From: Streptomyces sp. NBC_00223 | Lineage (GTDB): Bacteria; Actinomycetota; Actinomycetes; Streptomycetales; Streptomycetaceae | Direction of reading: 5' to 3' | DNA: 64,000 bases | Assembly (NCBI RefSeq): GCF_036199905.1 | Contig: NZ_CP108109.1 | Location: 1,302,001-1,366,000, forward strand | Shown here: piece after piece, positions 8,029 through 17,083 of the stretch | Position numbering within the stretch: position 1 is the first letter of the stretch | How the letters are laid out: every line of letters begins with the position of its first letter | Notes under the pieces: model-generated | The model's database searches: none | What the model was told of the DNA's origin: nothing | What the model saw: the letters and a program-made list of their open reading frames with translations, nothing else | Translations under genes and position numbers: made by a program

Positions 8029-8472
8029 ATGCAATCGCGCACCTTCGGAGACGTACACGTGAGCTGCCCCGCGGCGGCGCCGAGCGCCAACGCGGCGTCC
8101 CTTCGCGAGCCGCCGGCAAGCCCTCGGCCCGAGTTACTGCACGCAGGCACCGACAAGAAGCCGCCCATCTACGGGTACATGCGGGCGTACGACAGCACGC
8201 CGGAGTCCCAACTGCTGCGGGACGAGCTGGTGCTGTTCCAGTGGGCGCAGGCCGGGGGCTACGACCTGACGCTCATTTACAAGGAGGTCGACGAGGGCAG
8301 CGTTGCCGAGTTGACCGAGCTGGTGGAGGAGTTGCGGCGCACGGGTGACCGTGCCGTGGTCGTGCCGTCCATGGAGCACTTCGGTTCGGGCCGGGTGCTC
8401 CAGGACCACCTGTGGGCGTATGTCGTGCACTGCGCGGACGCTGAGATTTACCAGGCGGTGGGGGTCCGGTGA
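8029..8472 (+). CDS. Resolvase N-terminal-like protein without the catalytic serine
   Basis: The 147-residue product has, from about residue 44, a pattern like the serine-recombinase catalytic domain: IYGYMRAYDSTPESQLLRDE, a central TLIYKEVDEGSVAELTELVEE and VVVPSMEHFGSG. In true resolvases the first motif is YxRVS; here it reads MRAYD, so the nucleophile is absent. There is no DNA-binding tail. Such small resolvase-like proteins recur in Streptomyces with no known function. The start is ATG 8029 after a purine-rich stretch (AGGAAAGGCGG). It overlaps the next gene by four bases (GTGA). Confidence 0.6.
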   Translation: MQSRTFGDVHVSCPAAAPSANAASLREPPASPRPELLHAGTDKKPPIYGYMRAYDSTPESQLLRDELVLFQWAQAGGYDLTLIYKEVDEGSVAELTELVEELRRTGDRAVVVPSMEHFGSGRVLQDHLWAYVVHCADAEIYQAVGVR

Positions 8473-9320
8473 CGGCGGCGGGCATCCGTATCGCCTCGGT
8501 GCGGCTGGTGGCGGTGGTAACGGCGGTGGGCCTGTCGCGGGCGTTCGTGCGGCAGACGCTGGCCGGCTGGCAGCTTCCGGATCTGGTCGACAGCGCGGAG
8601 CTGATTGTCAGTGAGCTGGTGACCAACGCGGTCGAGGCGACGGGGATCACCGATCCGTCCCCGACGTGGGAGATGGTCGAGGCGCATCATGTCGTCGGGG
8701 TGCGGCTGCGGGTGGTGCACCGGCGCCTGTACGTGGAGGTCTGGGACCGGGCCAACGGTTCACCGGTCGTGTCACCGCAGTCCCCGGACGCGGAAGGGGG
8801 CCGGGGCCTGTTCCTGGTGAACTCCCTCAGCAGACGATGGGCCACCTACCGGCCCGCTCAAGGCGGCAAGGTCGTCTGGTCCGAGCTTGCGCTCCCCGGC
8901 CCGGTGAACCCTCCCCCTCTCGCGAAAGAGCTGCCGCAGCATGATCCCGGCAGTCACGGCCCCGGGGCCGGCGGCACGGTGGAGCGGGTCGGCCAAGCGT
9001 TCATGGAACCCGTGGTGGACGAACTGCGCTCGGCGTCACGTACCGGGGAGCGGGGTGGTCGCCGTATGACCGTCGGAACCCGCAGGCGTCCCCGGGTGCT
9101 TCATCAGGAACCGGCGGCGGTGACCTGGGCACGCGAGAAGGCCGGTCTGACCAAGCGGGCTCTCGCCCTGCAAGTGGGGATTTCCGCGGTGTTGATGGGG
9201 GAGATCGAGTCCGGCTGGCGTAACGCCACCCCCGCCAACCTCGCGAAGATCGCGGAAGCGCTCAACTGCCCCATCGTCGTCCTGGAACGCAAACACGTAC
9301 ATGCCAGGAGAACGGCATGA
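8469..9320 (+). CDS. HATPase (anti-sigma/RsbW-like) domain fused to an XRE helix-turn-helix
   Basis: The 283-residue frame has a GHKL ATPase half (N-box ELIVSELVTNAVEA at 44-57, G-box EGGRGLFLVNSL near 109-120) followed by a low-complexity linker and a C-terminal HTH at about 218-275 (TWAREKAGLTKRALALQVGI, then IESGWRNATPANLAKIAEAL). RsbW-like ATPases bind sigma-factor antagonists or phosphorylate them; XRE domains bind DNA. ATG 9066 could start a separate HTH protein, but its ribosome site is weak and no stop separates the halves. The gene overlaps both neighbours by four bases, indicating a coupled operon. Confidence 0.75.
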   Translation: MTAAGIRIASVRLVAVVTAVGLSRAFVRQTLAGWQLPDLVDSAELIVSELVTNAVEATGITDPSPTWEMVEAHHVVGVRLRVVHRRLYVEVWDRANGSPVVSPQSPDAEGGRGLFLVNSLSRRWATYRPAQGGKVVWSELALPGPVNPPPLAKELPQHDPGSHGPGAGGTVERVGQAFMEPVVDELRSASRTGERGGRRMTVGTRRRPRVLHQEPAAVTWAREKAGLTKRALALQVGISAVLMGEIESGWRNATPANLAKIAEALNCPIVVLERKHVHARRTA

Positions 9321-9586
9321 CGGCCGGGACGGTGACGTACGGCGGGCGGTTGCGGGACCTGGAGGCGGAAGCGTTCCGCACCGGCCGCACCCTCGCCGGG
9401 CACAGCGAACAACTGGCCGCCATACGCGCGCAGCAGCACACCGCGCCCGGGAACGCCATCGGAGAGCCGCAGGAGCGCACGATCGCCGCGCGGCTCGACA
9501 CGATCGAGCAGCGACTCAGCACGATCACCGACGCCCTGACCGCCCTCGCCCGCGCACACGGCATCGACCCGGAAACCACCGGCTGA
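9317..9586 (+). CDS. Small hypothetical protein with coiled-coil tendency
   Basis: The 89-residue product overlaps the HATPase-HTH gene by four bases (ATGA), which is the main evidence that it is real. The C-terminal half (TIAARLDTIEQRLSTITDAL) has a heptad-like hydrophobic spacing suggestive of a short coiled coil, and the N-terminal half is rich in charged residues. I do not recognise the family. Confidence 0.55.
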   Translation: MTAGTVTYGGRLRDLEAEAFRTGRTLAGHSEQLAAIRAQQHTAPGNAIGEPQERTIAARLDTIEQRLSTITDALTALARAHGIDPETTG

Positions 9587-9677
9587 TCACGTATCGCCGG
9601 GACCTTCTCCGGATGACCACTCTCCCTTGCCCACCTCACTCACGGCCCACCGACCCGAAAACGGAGACACGAACCGT

Positions 9678-10349
9678 ATGACCACCCACATCCCCGACCA
9701 CCCGGCCCCGCACAAGCCCACCCTCGGGGTCCCCTACATCGCCACCTGGAGCGCCGAGCAGGTCCTCAAGCCCACCGTCGTCTTCGACCCCCGGCACGGC
9801 CGTATCGCCTACGCCGACGAGGTACCCGCCGACCGCGACAGCCACGGCGCCCTGTGGAACCGCATCACGCTCAGGCCCGGCCAGGGAACGCCTCAGCTGG
9901 GCAAGGTCCACTCCCTGCGGCAGCGCCGCGCCATGCGACGCCTGCTGTGCCAGGTCTGCGCCGGCCCCGCCGACCTCAACGAACACGGCATGCTCTGGCT
10001 CCTGGGCGACTACTCCCAGGACTGGCCCAACTGGCCCGACGGCATGGCCACCCCCCACCCGCCCGTCTGCCTCCCGTGCGCGTGGAAGTCCACCCGCGCC
10101 TGCCCCCACCTCACCACCGGCTTCGCCGCCGTACGCGTGAAGCAGTACCCCGTCGTCGGCGTCTACGGCGGCATCCACGACCCCCGCAACCCCGACCAGG
10201 GACCCGTCATCGACGAAGTCGTCGGCTACCACCACCCCAACATCCGCTACACCATCGCCCACCAACTCGTCCGCCAACTCCTCGACTGCCAACCCGTCGA
10301 CCTCAACACCGAACTTGCCAACGCCCGAGGCCACATCACCGCAACCTGA
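9678..10349 (+). CDS. Hypothetical protein with paired cysteines
   Basis: The 223-residue product carries CQVC near residue 93 and VCLPCAWKSTRACPH near residue 130, so four or more cysteines are spaced as in a zinc-binding knuckle. The surrounding sequence (WLLGDYSQDWPNWPDGMATP) is not one I can assign. ATG 9678 is chosen over an upstream in-frame start because it follows GGAG, though 12 bases away. It lies 90 bases after the coupled accessory genes and probably belongs with them. Confidence 0.6.
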   Translation: MTTHIPDHPAPHKPTLGVPYIATWSAEQVLKPTVVFDPRHGRIAYADEVPADRDSHGALWNRITLRPGQGTPQLGKVHSLRQRRAMRRLLCQVCAGPADLNEHGMLWLLGDYSQDWPNWPDGMATPHPPVCLPCAWKSTRACPHLTTGFAAVRVKQYPVVGVYGGIHDPRNPDQGPVIDEVVGYHHPNIRYTIAHQLVRQLLDCQPVDLNTELANARGHITAT

Positions 10350-10383
10350 ACCCGAGCCCCCTCCCCGCACGCAGCCGACGCGG

Positions 10384-11478
10384 TCAGCGGTGGTCGCTGT
10401 TCAGGCGGTCGAGGACGGCGCTGACGGGGGCGGCAGTGCGGTGGGGTGTGAGTTCGGTGGAAAGGTTGCTGAGCAGAGTGGTGCAGCGGCCGGATTCGAC
10501 CATGATGGCGATGTCCATGGCGGTGGTGGCGGTGTCGGCTGCGGCGTCGAGGTTGTGACGGCGGGCCTGCGCGGTGGCGATCCACACGAGGTAGAGCACC
10601 CGGTCGCGCATTGCGCCAGGTTCGAGGGCTGCCAGACCGTCGGTCAGCAGGTTCTCGGCGGTGGCCGGGTCACCGAGGTCGAGGAAGGCTCTGCCGGTCT
10701 CGGCCATGCGGCTGGGGCGGCACATCCAGTACGACCAGGCCGGGTTGTCGTCGCCTGTGCGGGCGTGCTCGTATTCGGTCTCGGCGCGGGCCAGAAGGCG
10801 GGCCGCCTGCTTGGCGTCTCCGGTGGCGGCTGCGGCGCGGACCCGCCAGGTGTCGATCATTGCCGCGACGAGCGGGGTGGTGCGAGTTCCGGCGATGTCC
10901 CGGGCGCTGGTGAGTAAATCGGAGCCGGTGGTCGGCTGGTCGTCGTAGACGCAGGCCAGGGCGAGGTTGGCGAGGAGGTAGGCGCTGTGCGCGGGGTCGG
11001 CGGCCTCGACGGAGGCGCGCAGGGCGGTGTGCCAGGCGCGTTGGGCGCCGGGGGTGTTGCCGGCGTCGAATTCCGCCCAACCGAGAAAACGGGCGTACTC
11101 GGCGGCGAGGAAGTGGAGGTCGGTGGTGAGCTGTCCGCTGTGGCGGGCGTGCCGCAGGAGCTTGGTGACCATCTTCAGGTCGGTGCGGGCGCTGGTGGTG
11201 CAGGCGGTGCCGCCGAGGGAATCGTCCAGATGCCACAGCGCGGTGAGCCGGGCGTGGATCGCGGTGGAGACTTCGACGCCGACGTAGCCGCCCGCGAGGC
11301 CGCGGGCGATGGATTCCTGGACGTGCTCGGTCCACTTGGTGGTGAGTGCTTCGAGGACGGACGGCGGCAGGAGGGGGATGTCCGAGCTGTCGGCGCGGGA
11401 GGGGTCGGCGGCCAGGGCGTCGAGGGCGGACAGCGTGACCTCCGGGGTGAACGGGGCCAGGACGTCGGGTCCGGGCAT
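10384..11478 (-). CDS. TPR-repeat regulatory-type protein, possibly N-terminally truncated
   Basis: The 364-residue product is mostly helical repeats (AYLLANLALACVYDDQPTTG, then ARLLARAETEYEHAR and AENLLTDGLAAL), like the C-terminal part of Streptomyces XRE-TPR regulators. The expected N-terminal helix-turn-helix is missing: the frame opens at ATG 11478 with no ribosome site and no HTH-like sequence in the 140 bases up to the gamma-glutamyltransferase stop. It may be a remnant cut at its 5' end or a stand-alone TPR protein. Confidence 0.6.
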   Translation of the reverse strand: MPGPDVLAPFTPEVTLSALDALAADPSRADSSDIPLLPPSVLEALTTKWTEHVQESIARGLAGGYVGVEVSTAIHARLTALWHLDDSLGGTACTTSARTDLKMVTKLLRHARHSGQLTTDLHFLAAEYARFLGWAEFDAGNTPGAQRAWHTALRASVEAADPAHSAYLLANLALACVYDDQPTTGSDLLTSARDIAGTRTTPLVAAMIDTWRVRAAAATGDAKQAARLLARAETEYEHARTGDDNPAWSYWMCRPSRMAETGRAFLDLGDPATAENLLTDGLAALEPGAMRDRVLYLVWIATAQARRHNLDAAADTATTAMDIAIMVESGRCTTLLSNLSTELTPHRTAAPVSAVLDRLNSDHR

Positions 11479-11620
11479 TGAATTCGGCGGTGTGGGAGTT
11501 CAGGTGCTGGCGGAAATGGACAGAGGATCAGCGCCCGGGAGACAGACAGAGTCCAGCGGCCGTAGGGCCGGGCGGCGCGGCGGGGTGTGTCGCCGGGCCG
11601 CCCGGCCCGCGAAGGGTGGG

Positions 11621-13489
11621 TCAGTGGGACGGGGTGATGACCGCGGCCGAGCCGCCGCCGCGGCGGACCGGCTCGGCGGCCGCCTGCCAGCGGCCGTCCG
11701 GCAGGCGTTGGACGCCCGTCGCCGCCCCGATCTCCGGGTTCTGCGTGAAGTGGTGGCCGATCGCCTCCAGTTGAGCCTTGAGCGGGCTGTCCCACAGCGC
11801 CGGTTCCAGCTCCGTCGCCGCCGCGTTCCGCTGACTCGCCCGCGGCGCCGCGATCGCGTCGACCAGCGGCAGCCCCCGGTCCACGTGCTCGGTCAGCACC
11901 TGGAGGACCGTCGTGATGATCGTCGCGCCGCCCGGCGAACCGATCGCGAAGTCCGGCTGCCCGTTCCTGAGCACGATCGTCGGCGAGATCGAGGAGCGCG
12001 GCCGCTTGCCGGGGCCGGGCAGGTTCGGGTCGGGCACGGCCGGGCTCGCGGGCACGAACGAGAAGTCCGTCAGCTCGTTGTTGAGCAGGAAGCCCCGCCC
12101 GGGTACCGCGATCGCGCTGCCGCCGGTCTGCTCGATGGTGAGGGTGTACGCGACGACGTTCCCCCACTTGTCGGCGACGGTGAGATGCGTGGTGTTCTCG
12201 CCCTCGTACGTGGTCGGCGCCGCCTTGCCCGTCGCGCCGCAGGCCGCCGGGTGCGCGGGGTCGCCGGGCGCGAGCGGGCTGGTGAGCACCGCGTCGGGCC
12301 GGATCAGGCAGGCCCGCGAGGCCGCGAACCCCTTGGACGTCAGCCCGGCGGTCGGCACCTGCTCGAACGCCGGGTCGCCCACCCACCGCCCCCGGTCGGC
12401 GAAGGCGATCCTGCTGGCCTCGATGTAGTGGTGCAGATACTGCGTCTCGCTCGCGTGGGCGAGGTCGGTGTGCTCCAGGATGTTCAGCGCCTCGGCCACC
12501 GTGGTCCCGCCGGAGGACGAGGGCGCGGGCCCGTACACGTCGAGTCCGCGGTACGTCGTGTGGGTGGGCGCCTGCTTCTTCGCCCGGTACGCCGCCAGGT
12601 CCGCGGTCGTCAGGTCACCGCTGCGCACGACCCGGGTCGCGGCCGGGTCGACGGGCGGCTTGCGCACCGTACGGACGATGTCGGCGCCGATGTCTCCGTG
12701 GTAGACCGCGCCGACCCCCTTGCTGCCCAGCTCCTGGTAGGTCCGCAGAAGTTGGGGGTTGCGCAGGGTCGAGCCGACGGCGGGCGGCTGTCCGCCGGGC
12801 AGGAAGAGCTGCGCGGTGGCCGGGAAGTCCTTGAAACGGTCCTGGTTCGCCTGCGTCTGCGCGTTGAAGGTCGCGTCCACGGTGAAGCCGTCGCGGGCGA
12901 GCTTCTCGGCCGGTTGCAGCACCTGCCGCAGTGGTCGGCTGCCCCAGGAGTCGAGGGCGGTCTGCCAGGTCGCGGCGGTGCCGGGCACCCCGATGCTGCG
13001 GCCGCTGGTGACCGCGTCGGCGAAGGCGAGCGGCTGGCCGTTCTCGACGAAGAGCTGGTCGGTGGCGCTGCGCGGGGCGGTCTCGCGGCCGTCGATGGTG
13101 AAGACCTGGTGCTGCCGGGCGCTGTAGTAGACGAAGTAGCCGCCTCCGCCGATGCCGGAGGAGTACGGCTCGGTGACGCCGAGGGCCGCGGCGGTGGCCA
13201 CGGCGGCGTCGACGGCGTTGCCGCCGCGCCGTAAGACCTCGATCCCGGCGGCGGTGGCGTCGGCGTCCACGCTGGCGACGGCTCCCCCGTACCCGACGGC
13301 CAGCGGGCTCTTCGCCGTGGCGGGGGCGCCGCCGTGGCCGGCGGGAGCGGGCGCGGCCGCGGCGAGAGTGCCGATCGTCGCGGCGGCGGCGAGTACGGCG
13401 ACCGTACGCGGGGCGCGGCCGAGGACCGGCCGGAGCCCGCCCTGTCTACGGGTACCGGTGCGCGTGCGGACCGTGCGGGTGATCTTCAT
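11621..13489 (-). CDS. ggt: Gamma-glutamyltransferase, secreted
   Basis: This 622-residue N-terminal-nucleophile hydrolase transfers or hydrolyses the gamma-glutamyl group of glutathione and related peptides. A twin-arginine-rich then hydrophobic start (residues 1-50, ending AAAAPAPA) marks export. The autoprocessing threonine lies in ENTTHLTVAD, where the proenzyme is cut before TTHLTV, and the downstream NNELTDF and SPTIVL segments belong to the small subunit. The glycine-rich IGGGGYFVYY N-terminal region is also typical. Length is normal for the family. Confidence 0.93.
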   Translation of the reverse strand: MKITRTVRTRTGTRRQGGLRPVLGRAPRTVAVLAAAATIGTLAAAAPAPAGHGGAPATAKSPLAVGYGGAVASVDADATAAGIEVLRRGGNAVDAAVATAAALGVTEPYSSGIGGGGYFVYYSARQHQVFTIDGRETAPRSATDQLFVENGQPLAFADAVTSGRSIGVPGTAATWQTALDSWGSRPLRQVLQPAEKLARDGFTVDATFNAQTQANQDRFKDFPATAQLFLPGGQPPAVGSTLRNPQLLRTYQELGSKGVGAVYHGDIGADIVRTVRKPPVDPAATRVVRSGDLTTADLAAYRAKKQAPTHTTYRGLDVYGPAPSSSGGTTVAEALNILEHTDLAHASETQYLHHYIEASRIAFADRGRWVGDPAFEQVPTAGLTSKGFAASRACLIRPDAVLTSPLAPGDPAHPAACGATGKAAPTTYEGENTTHLTVADKWGNVVAYTLTIEQTGGSAIAVPGRGFLLNNELTDFSFVPASPAVPDPNLPGPGKRPRSSISPTIVLRNGQPDFAIGSPGGATIITTVLQVLTEHVDRGLPLVDAIAAPRASQRNAAATELEPALWDSPLKAQLEAIGHHFTQNPEIGAATGVQRLPDGRWQAAAEPVRRGGGSAAVITPSH

Positions 13490-13738
13490 ACGGGATGAGG
13501 GTCCTTTCCGTGCGGGTGGTGGTGTCCCTGCGGTTGTTGGTGCCCATGCGAAGCCTGCACCACAGGCTCCCCCGCCGGGCCCAGTTCACGCACCTGTCAT
13601 GTCCGCCCCCACCGAACGGACCCCACCGAACGGACCTCACGACGGACCCCCGCCGAGCGGACACCGCTCGGACCGGCCCCACTTGAGGCCGCCGCACCCC
13701 CTGACCCCGGGGCTCGAACACCGCTACGATGCCCCGCC

Positions 13739-14494
13739 ATGAGCGACGACGCCCGCTTCCTCGTCCTGGTCGTGGCGGTCCTGACCCTCGGCATCCTGCT
13801 CGGCTGGCTGGCCAGTGGTCTTCTGCTGCGCCGCAGACTCCGCCGCAGGCGGCGGTTCTTCGGGCTGCCCAAGGAGTCGGAGTGCCTGCTGGTGGTGCCG
13901 CGCGACCCCGGGTCGCGCGGCTGGAGCCTGGCCAGGCACGACGCCTTCGCGCTGCTGGAACTGGCCGCGGTCATCAAGGAGTGCGGCGCCCACGCGGAGG
14001 TGCTGGCGCACGACACGGCGTGGCAGGGCTTCGGTGCCCGTACCGAATTCTGCATCGGCGGTCCGGTGGCCAATCACCGGCTCGCCGCCCATCTGCGCTC
14101 GATGCTGCCGGGCGTCGAGATCGACACCGATTCCGCGCCCGGCCCCGACCAGGGCGCGATCAGCGTCGGCGGGGAGACATACCGGATGGAGAAGGGCACG
14201 GTGGAGTACGTGCTGCTGGCCCGGCTGGCCGCTGTGGGCGACTCGGGCAACGACCGGCCGGTCTTCCTGTCCTCGGGCCAGCGCGGTATCGCCAACCAGG
14301 CCGCGATCCGCTATCTGGCCCGCCACCATGTCCGGCTGGCCCGCAAGCACGGGGTGGACGCCACCTTCTGCCTCCTGCTGAAAGTGGTCAACTCCCAGGC
14401 GTACGGCCCCGACGTGGTGGAGCTGGTCGGCGATGTCACCCGGGCGGCGACCGGCGCCCCGGTCAGCCGGCGAGACCGATCACCAGCCACATGA
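13739..14494 (+). CDS. Membrane-anchored hypothetical protein
   Basis: The 251-residue product begins with a single membrane segment (residues 7-29, FLVLVVAVLTLGILLGWLAS) followed by an arginine-rich stop-transfer (RRRLRRRRRFF). A soluble domain follows with LARHDAFALLELAAVIKECG and TEFCIGGPVANHRLAAHLR. I do not recognise the domain. Its 3' end overlaps the convergent ZIP transporter gene by 32 bases. Confidence 0.65.
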   Translation: MSDDARFLVLVVAVLTLGILLGWLASGLLLRRRLRRRRRFFGLPKESECLLVVPRDPGSRGWSLARHDAFALLELAAVIKECGAHAEVLAHDTAWQGFGARTEFCIGGPVANHRLAAHLRSMLPGVEIDTDSAPGPDQGAISVGGETYRMEKGTVEYVLLARLAAVGDSGNDRPVFLSSGQRGIANQAAIRYLARHHVRLARKHGVDATFCLLLKVVNSQAYGPDVVELVGDVTRAATGAPVSRRDRSPAT

Positions 14495-15230
14495 CACCCG
14501 CGCCGCCGACCGTGCACATCAGCGTGCTGCTCGACGGATGCGGGCTGTGCGCCTCCGGCAGGATGTCGGACGTGGCCAGGTAGAGCAGGAATCCGGCGAA
14601 GAAACCGAGGTAGAGCCCGAGCGCCCCGGGCGGGATGGTGAAGCCGAGCGTGATCGCGGCCCCCGCCACCGGGGCCAGCGCGTCGGCCCCGAGCAGCACC
14701 TGCGCCCGGCGCTGCCCGTTCCCGTACAGCCGGGTGATCGTGTACGTGTTGAAGCCGTCGGCGAAGTCGTGCGAGATGACGGCGATGGCCACCACGATGC
14801 CGACCGTACTGCCCGCCTGGAACGCGGCGCCGATCGCGAAGCCGTCCATCACACTGTGGCCGACGAGCGCGACGGCGGCGGTGACGCCGATGCCCTTGAC
14901 CGGGTCGTGCGCGTGGGAGTGGCCGTGGGTGTGGGAGGCGTACTCGCCCTCGTGGGCGCGGTGGATGGCGACCGAGCGTTCGACGATGTGCAGGGCGAGA
15001 AAGCCGGTGACGAACATCAGCAGCGCCGCGGGCACCCCGAAGATCTCGCGCGGCTGGGTCTTCAACGCCTCGGGCAGCAGGTCGAATCCGACCACGCCGA
15101 GCATCAGCCCGGCGGCGAGGCCCAGCACGAGATGGCGGCGGTCACCGATGCGATGTGCGACGATGCCGCCGACGAGGGTCATCGCGAAGGCGCACGCGGC
15201 AATCAGGACCGGCATGACGTCATGATCCAT
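14463..15230 (-). CDS. ZIP family divalent metal transporter
   Basis: The 255-residue membrane protein has about eight hydrophobic segments. It has the paired ZIP metal-site motifs HSVMDGFAIG (TM4) and SHDFADGFNT (TM5), and a histidine-rich cytoplasmic loop (SHTHGHSHAHD) between TM3 and TM4. ZIP proteins import zinc or related divalent cations into the cytoplasm. No metal-responsive regulator is adjacent. Confidence 0.92.
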   Translation of the reverse strand: MDHDVMPVLIAACAFAMTLVGGIVAHRIGDRRHLVLGLAAGLMLGVVGFDLLPEALKTQPREIFGVPAALLMFVTGFLALHIVERSVAIHRAHEGEYASHTHGHSHAHDPVKGIGVTAAVALVGHSVMDGFAIGAAFQAGSTVGIVVAIAVISHDFADGFNTYTITRLYGNGQRRAQVLLGADALAPVAGAAITLGFTIPPGALGLYLGFFAGFLLYLATSDILPEAHSPHPSSSTLMCTVGGAGVMWLVIGLAG

Positions 15231-15294
15231 GACGCCGTGTACGCCCGCGAATCAAGGGTGCCCTTACCTGCGGCGCAGGCCCCTTCCGCGCCTG

Positions 15295-16323
15295 TTACCG
15301 GCGGTGACCACCGGTCCGGCGGCCCGCCTCGGCCGCGACGGCCCGGGCCATGGCCTGCTCGCCCTTGGCGTTGGGGTGCGCGGGCGCGGCCGGGGAGGCG
15401 GGCACCAGCGGTTCGATCCACCGGTCGGCGGGCGCCCGGCACATGTCGTGGCCGACGGTCGGCCGGTAGGTGTCGACGTAACCGGCGCCCCCGAGCAGGG
15501 CCTGGGTCCGCAGCATCGCGTTGAGCTTCTTCTCGGTGTCCCGCAGATAGCGGAAGTCGCCGGCCGCGAAGGGCACCACCGGGGAGGTGCAGGGCACGGC
15601 GTCGTCGGGCAGCAGCGCGGGGTAGCCGACCACGAGGACCCGGGCGTGCGGGGCGCGGTGGCGCACGGCCCGCAGCACCTCGGCGATTTTGGGCGCGGCC
15701 TTGGCAACGGCGCCGGTGAGCTGATCGGTGCCGCCGGCGCCGTAGTGGTCACGGCAGGGGCTGCCCGCCGGGTCGGTGGCGCCGAGCCCGGCGCAGGTGG
15801 CGATGATCGAGCCGAAGCCGATGTCGTTGCCGCCGATCTGCACGGTGACCAGGGTGGTCCGGCGGTCGAGGGCGTCGAGCTGCGGCGGGTTGGTGCCCTG
15901 CGGCTGCCACATCTCGGCGGTGGTGGCGCCGGAACAGCTGACGTCGGTGAGGTGGCCGATCCGGTCGGCGGTGGCCAGCAGCGAGGGGTAATTACGGCCG
16001 GAACGGGCGCAGTTGGCGTCGACCTGGGTGGGAATGGCGGGGCCCGCGGTGTACGAGTCACCGAGCGCCGCGTAACGGACGGCGGCCGGGCGGTGGGCCT
16101 CGGGCGCGTGGTGCCCGGCGCCGCCGTGGTGACCCGGCGGACCGGAGAGGGCCGCGGCCGGGAGGACCGCCGCCGCGGTGAGCGCGAGGGCCCCGCCGAG
16201 TGCCGCAGCCCCCATGACTGCGGCCCGTCGGCCCGACGTCGGCTTCGGCGCCCGCCCGGTGGCTCTCCCCGGTCCGGCCCCGCCGTCGTCCCCGCGCGCA
16301 CCCGTGCCCGTGCCTAAGGCCAT
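15295..16323 (-). CDS. Secreted SGNH/GDSL hydrolase (lipase/esterase type)
   Basis: From ATG 16323 the product is 342 residues. A GGAGG-like site six bases upstream supports this start over an in-frame codon 48 bases earlier. A twin-arginine/hydrophobic signal region (GRRAAVMGAAALGGALALTA) precedes the mature enzyme. The block I motif ALGDSYTAG holds the catalytic serine, block III reads QIGGNDIGF, and the C-terminal AHPNAKGE gives the Asp/His region (DxxH shifted to AHPN). The fold resembles Streptomyces exoesterase SEST-like enzymes; the substrate is unknown. Confidence 0.88.
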   Translation of the reverse strand: MALGTGTGARGDDGGAGPGRATGRAPKPTSGRRAAVMGAAALGGALALTAAAVLPAAALSGPPGHHGGAGHHAPEAHRPAAVRYAALGDSYTAGPAIPTQVDANCARSGRNYPSLLATADRIGHLTDVSCSGATTAEMWQPQGTNPPQLDALDRRTTLVTVQIGGNDIGFGSIIATCAGLGATDPAGSPCRDHYGAGGTDQLTGAVAKAAPKIAEVLRAVRHRAPHARVLVVGYPALLPDDAVPCTSPVVPFAAGDFRYLRDTEKKLNAMLRTQALLGGAGYVDTYRPTVGHDMCRAPADRWIEPLVPASPAAPAHPNAKGEQAMARAVAAEAGRRTGGHRR

Positions 16324-16544
16324 CGGGCCCCCTCCCCGGCGTCCCCGTTGTGTTGATGTCGAGAGGACCAAGGCTCGACCGCCCGGAGTTCGGGTGTCAA
16401 TGGGCGCGGCGTTCCTGTGTACCGCGGTTCGGCTGTCGCCGGGCCCACGAACCGTACGGTTTCCGGCGCCGCGCGCTTTCCGGGCGCCCTTTTCGTGTTC
16501 CCCGCCGAATCCCGGGCACGCGCAGTACAGAGGAGGTGCCGAGA

Positions 16545-16946
16545 ATGTCCCTTTACGCGCACCACGCCGTGCAGCTCGCGGTCACCAACGACTTTCTGGT
16601 CGGCATCGGTCCGCTGGTCATCGGTCTCTGCATCGTCGGCCTGCTGATCACCGCGGTGTGGTTCGGCCGCCGCCGCAGCCGGCACCAACCGGGCCCGCCG
16701 GAGGGCACCCGGCCGCGTTCCGGCGCCTGGCAGACCCGGCAGGAGCACGACGCCGGGGCGCCGCCCGACCACGGGCCCGGCCACCAGGGGAAGACCCCGC
16801 GCAGCCACGAGTCGCACGAGCCCCAGCCGGAGGAGGTGCCCAGGGACGGCAGGCGCCGCCTTCCGCACGAGCTGCACAGCTCCGGCGTCCGCGAGGGCCC
16901 GTTCCGTACGAAGCCGCGGCGGCACAGCGGGCCGAACACGGACTGA
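16545..16946 (+). CDS. DUF6479 family small membrane protein
   Basis: AGGAGGTG lies seven bases before ATG 16545, one of the strongest ribosome sites in the window. The 133-residue product has one membrane helix near residues 20-43 (FLVGIGPLVIGLCIVGLLIT). A hydrophilic tail follows containing the family signature EEVPRDGRRRLPHELH. DUF6479 proteins are common in Streptomyces and uncharacterised. It is a single-gene unit ending in a strong terminator. Confidence 0.85.
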   Translation: MSLYAHHAVQLAVTNDFLVGIGPLVIGLCIVGLLITAVWFGRRRSRHQPGPPEGTRPRSGAWQTRQEHDAGAPPDHGPGHQGKTPRSHESHEPQPEEVPRDGRRRLPHELHSSGVREGPFRTKPRRHSGPNTD

Positions 16947-16974
16947 CACCTCCCCCCGCGGCCACAGACCGGGA

Positions 16975-17005
16975 GCGGGCGCCACCTCTCGCAGGTGGCG
17001 CCCGC
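16975..17005 (+). terminator. Rho-independent-like terminator after the DUF6479 gene
   Basis: GCGGGCGCCACCT and AGGTGGCGCCCGC form a perfect 13-bp stem with a 5-base loop 28 bases past the stop codon, followed by TTCCTTGTT. Confidence 0.85.
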
Positions 17006-17083
17006 TTCCTTGTTCGGCTTTCCGGGGCGGCCCGGCCCGACGCTTCCGGCGCTGGCGGGCGGGCCGCACCGGGACACGGTGGC

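Noticed and set aside
9066-9320. Separate XRE gene starting at ATG 9066
   Set aside because: Not excluded, but the upstream ribosome site is weak and the HATPase frame continues into it without a stop, so a fusion was preferred.
11309-13234. A 641-codon plus-strand frame
   Set aside because: It is antisense to gamma-glutamyltransferase, with shadow composition, no ribosome site and no recognisable motif.
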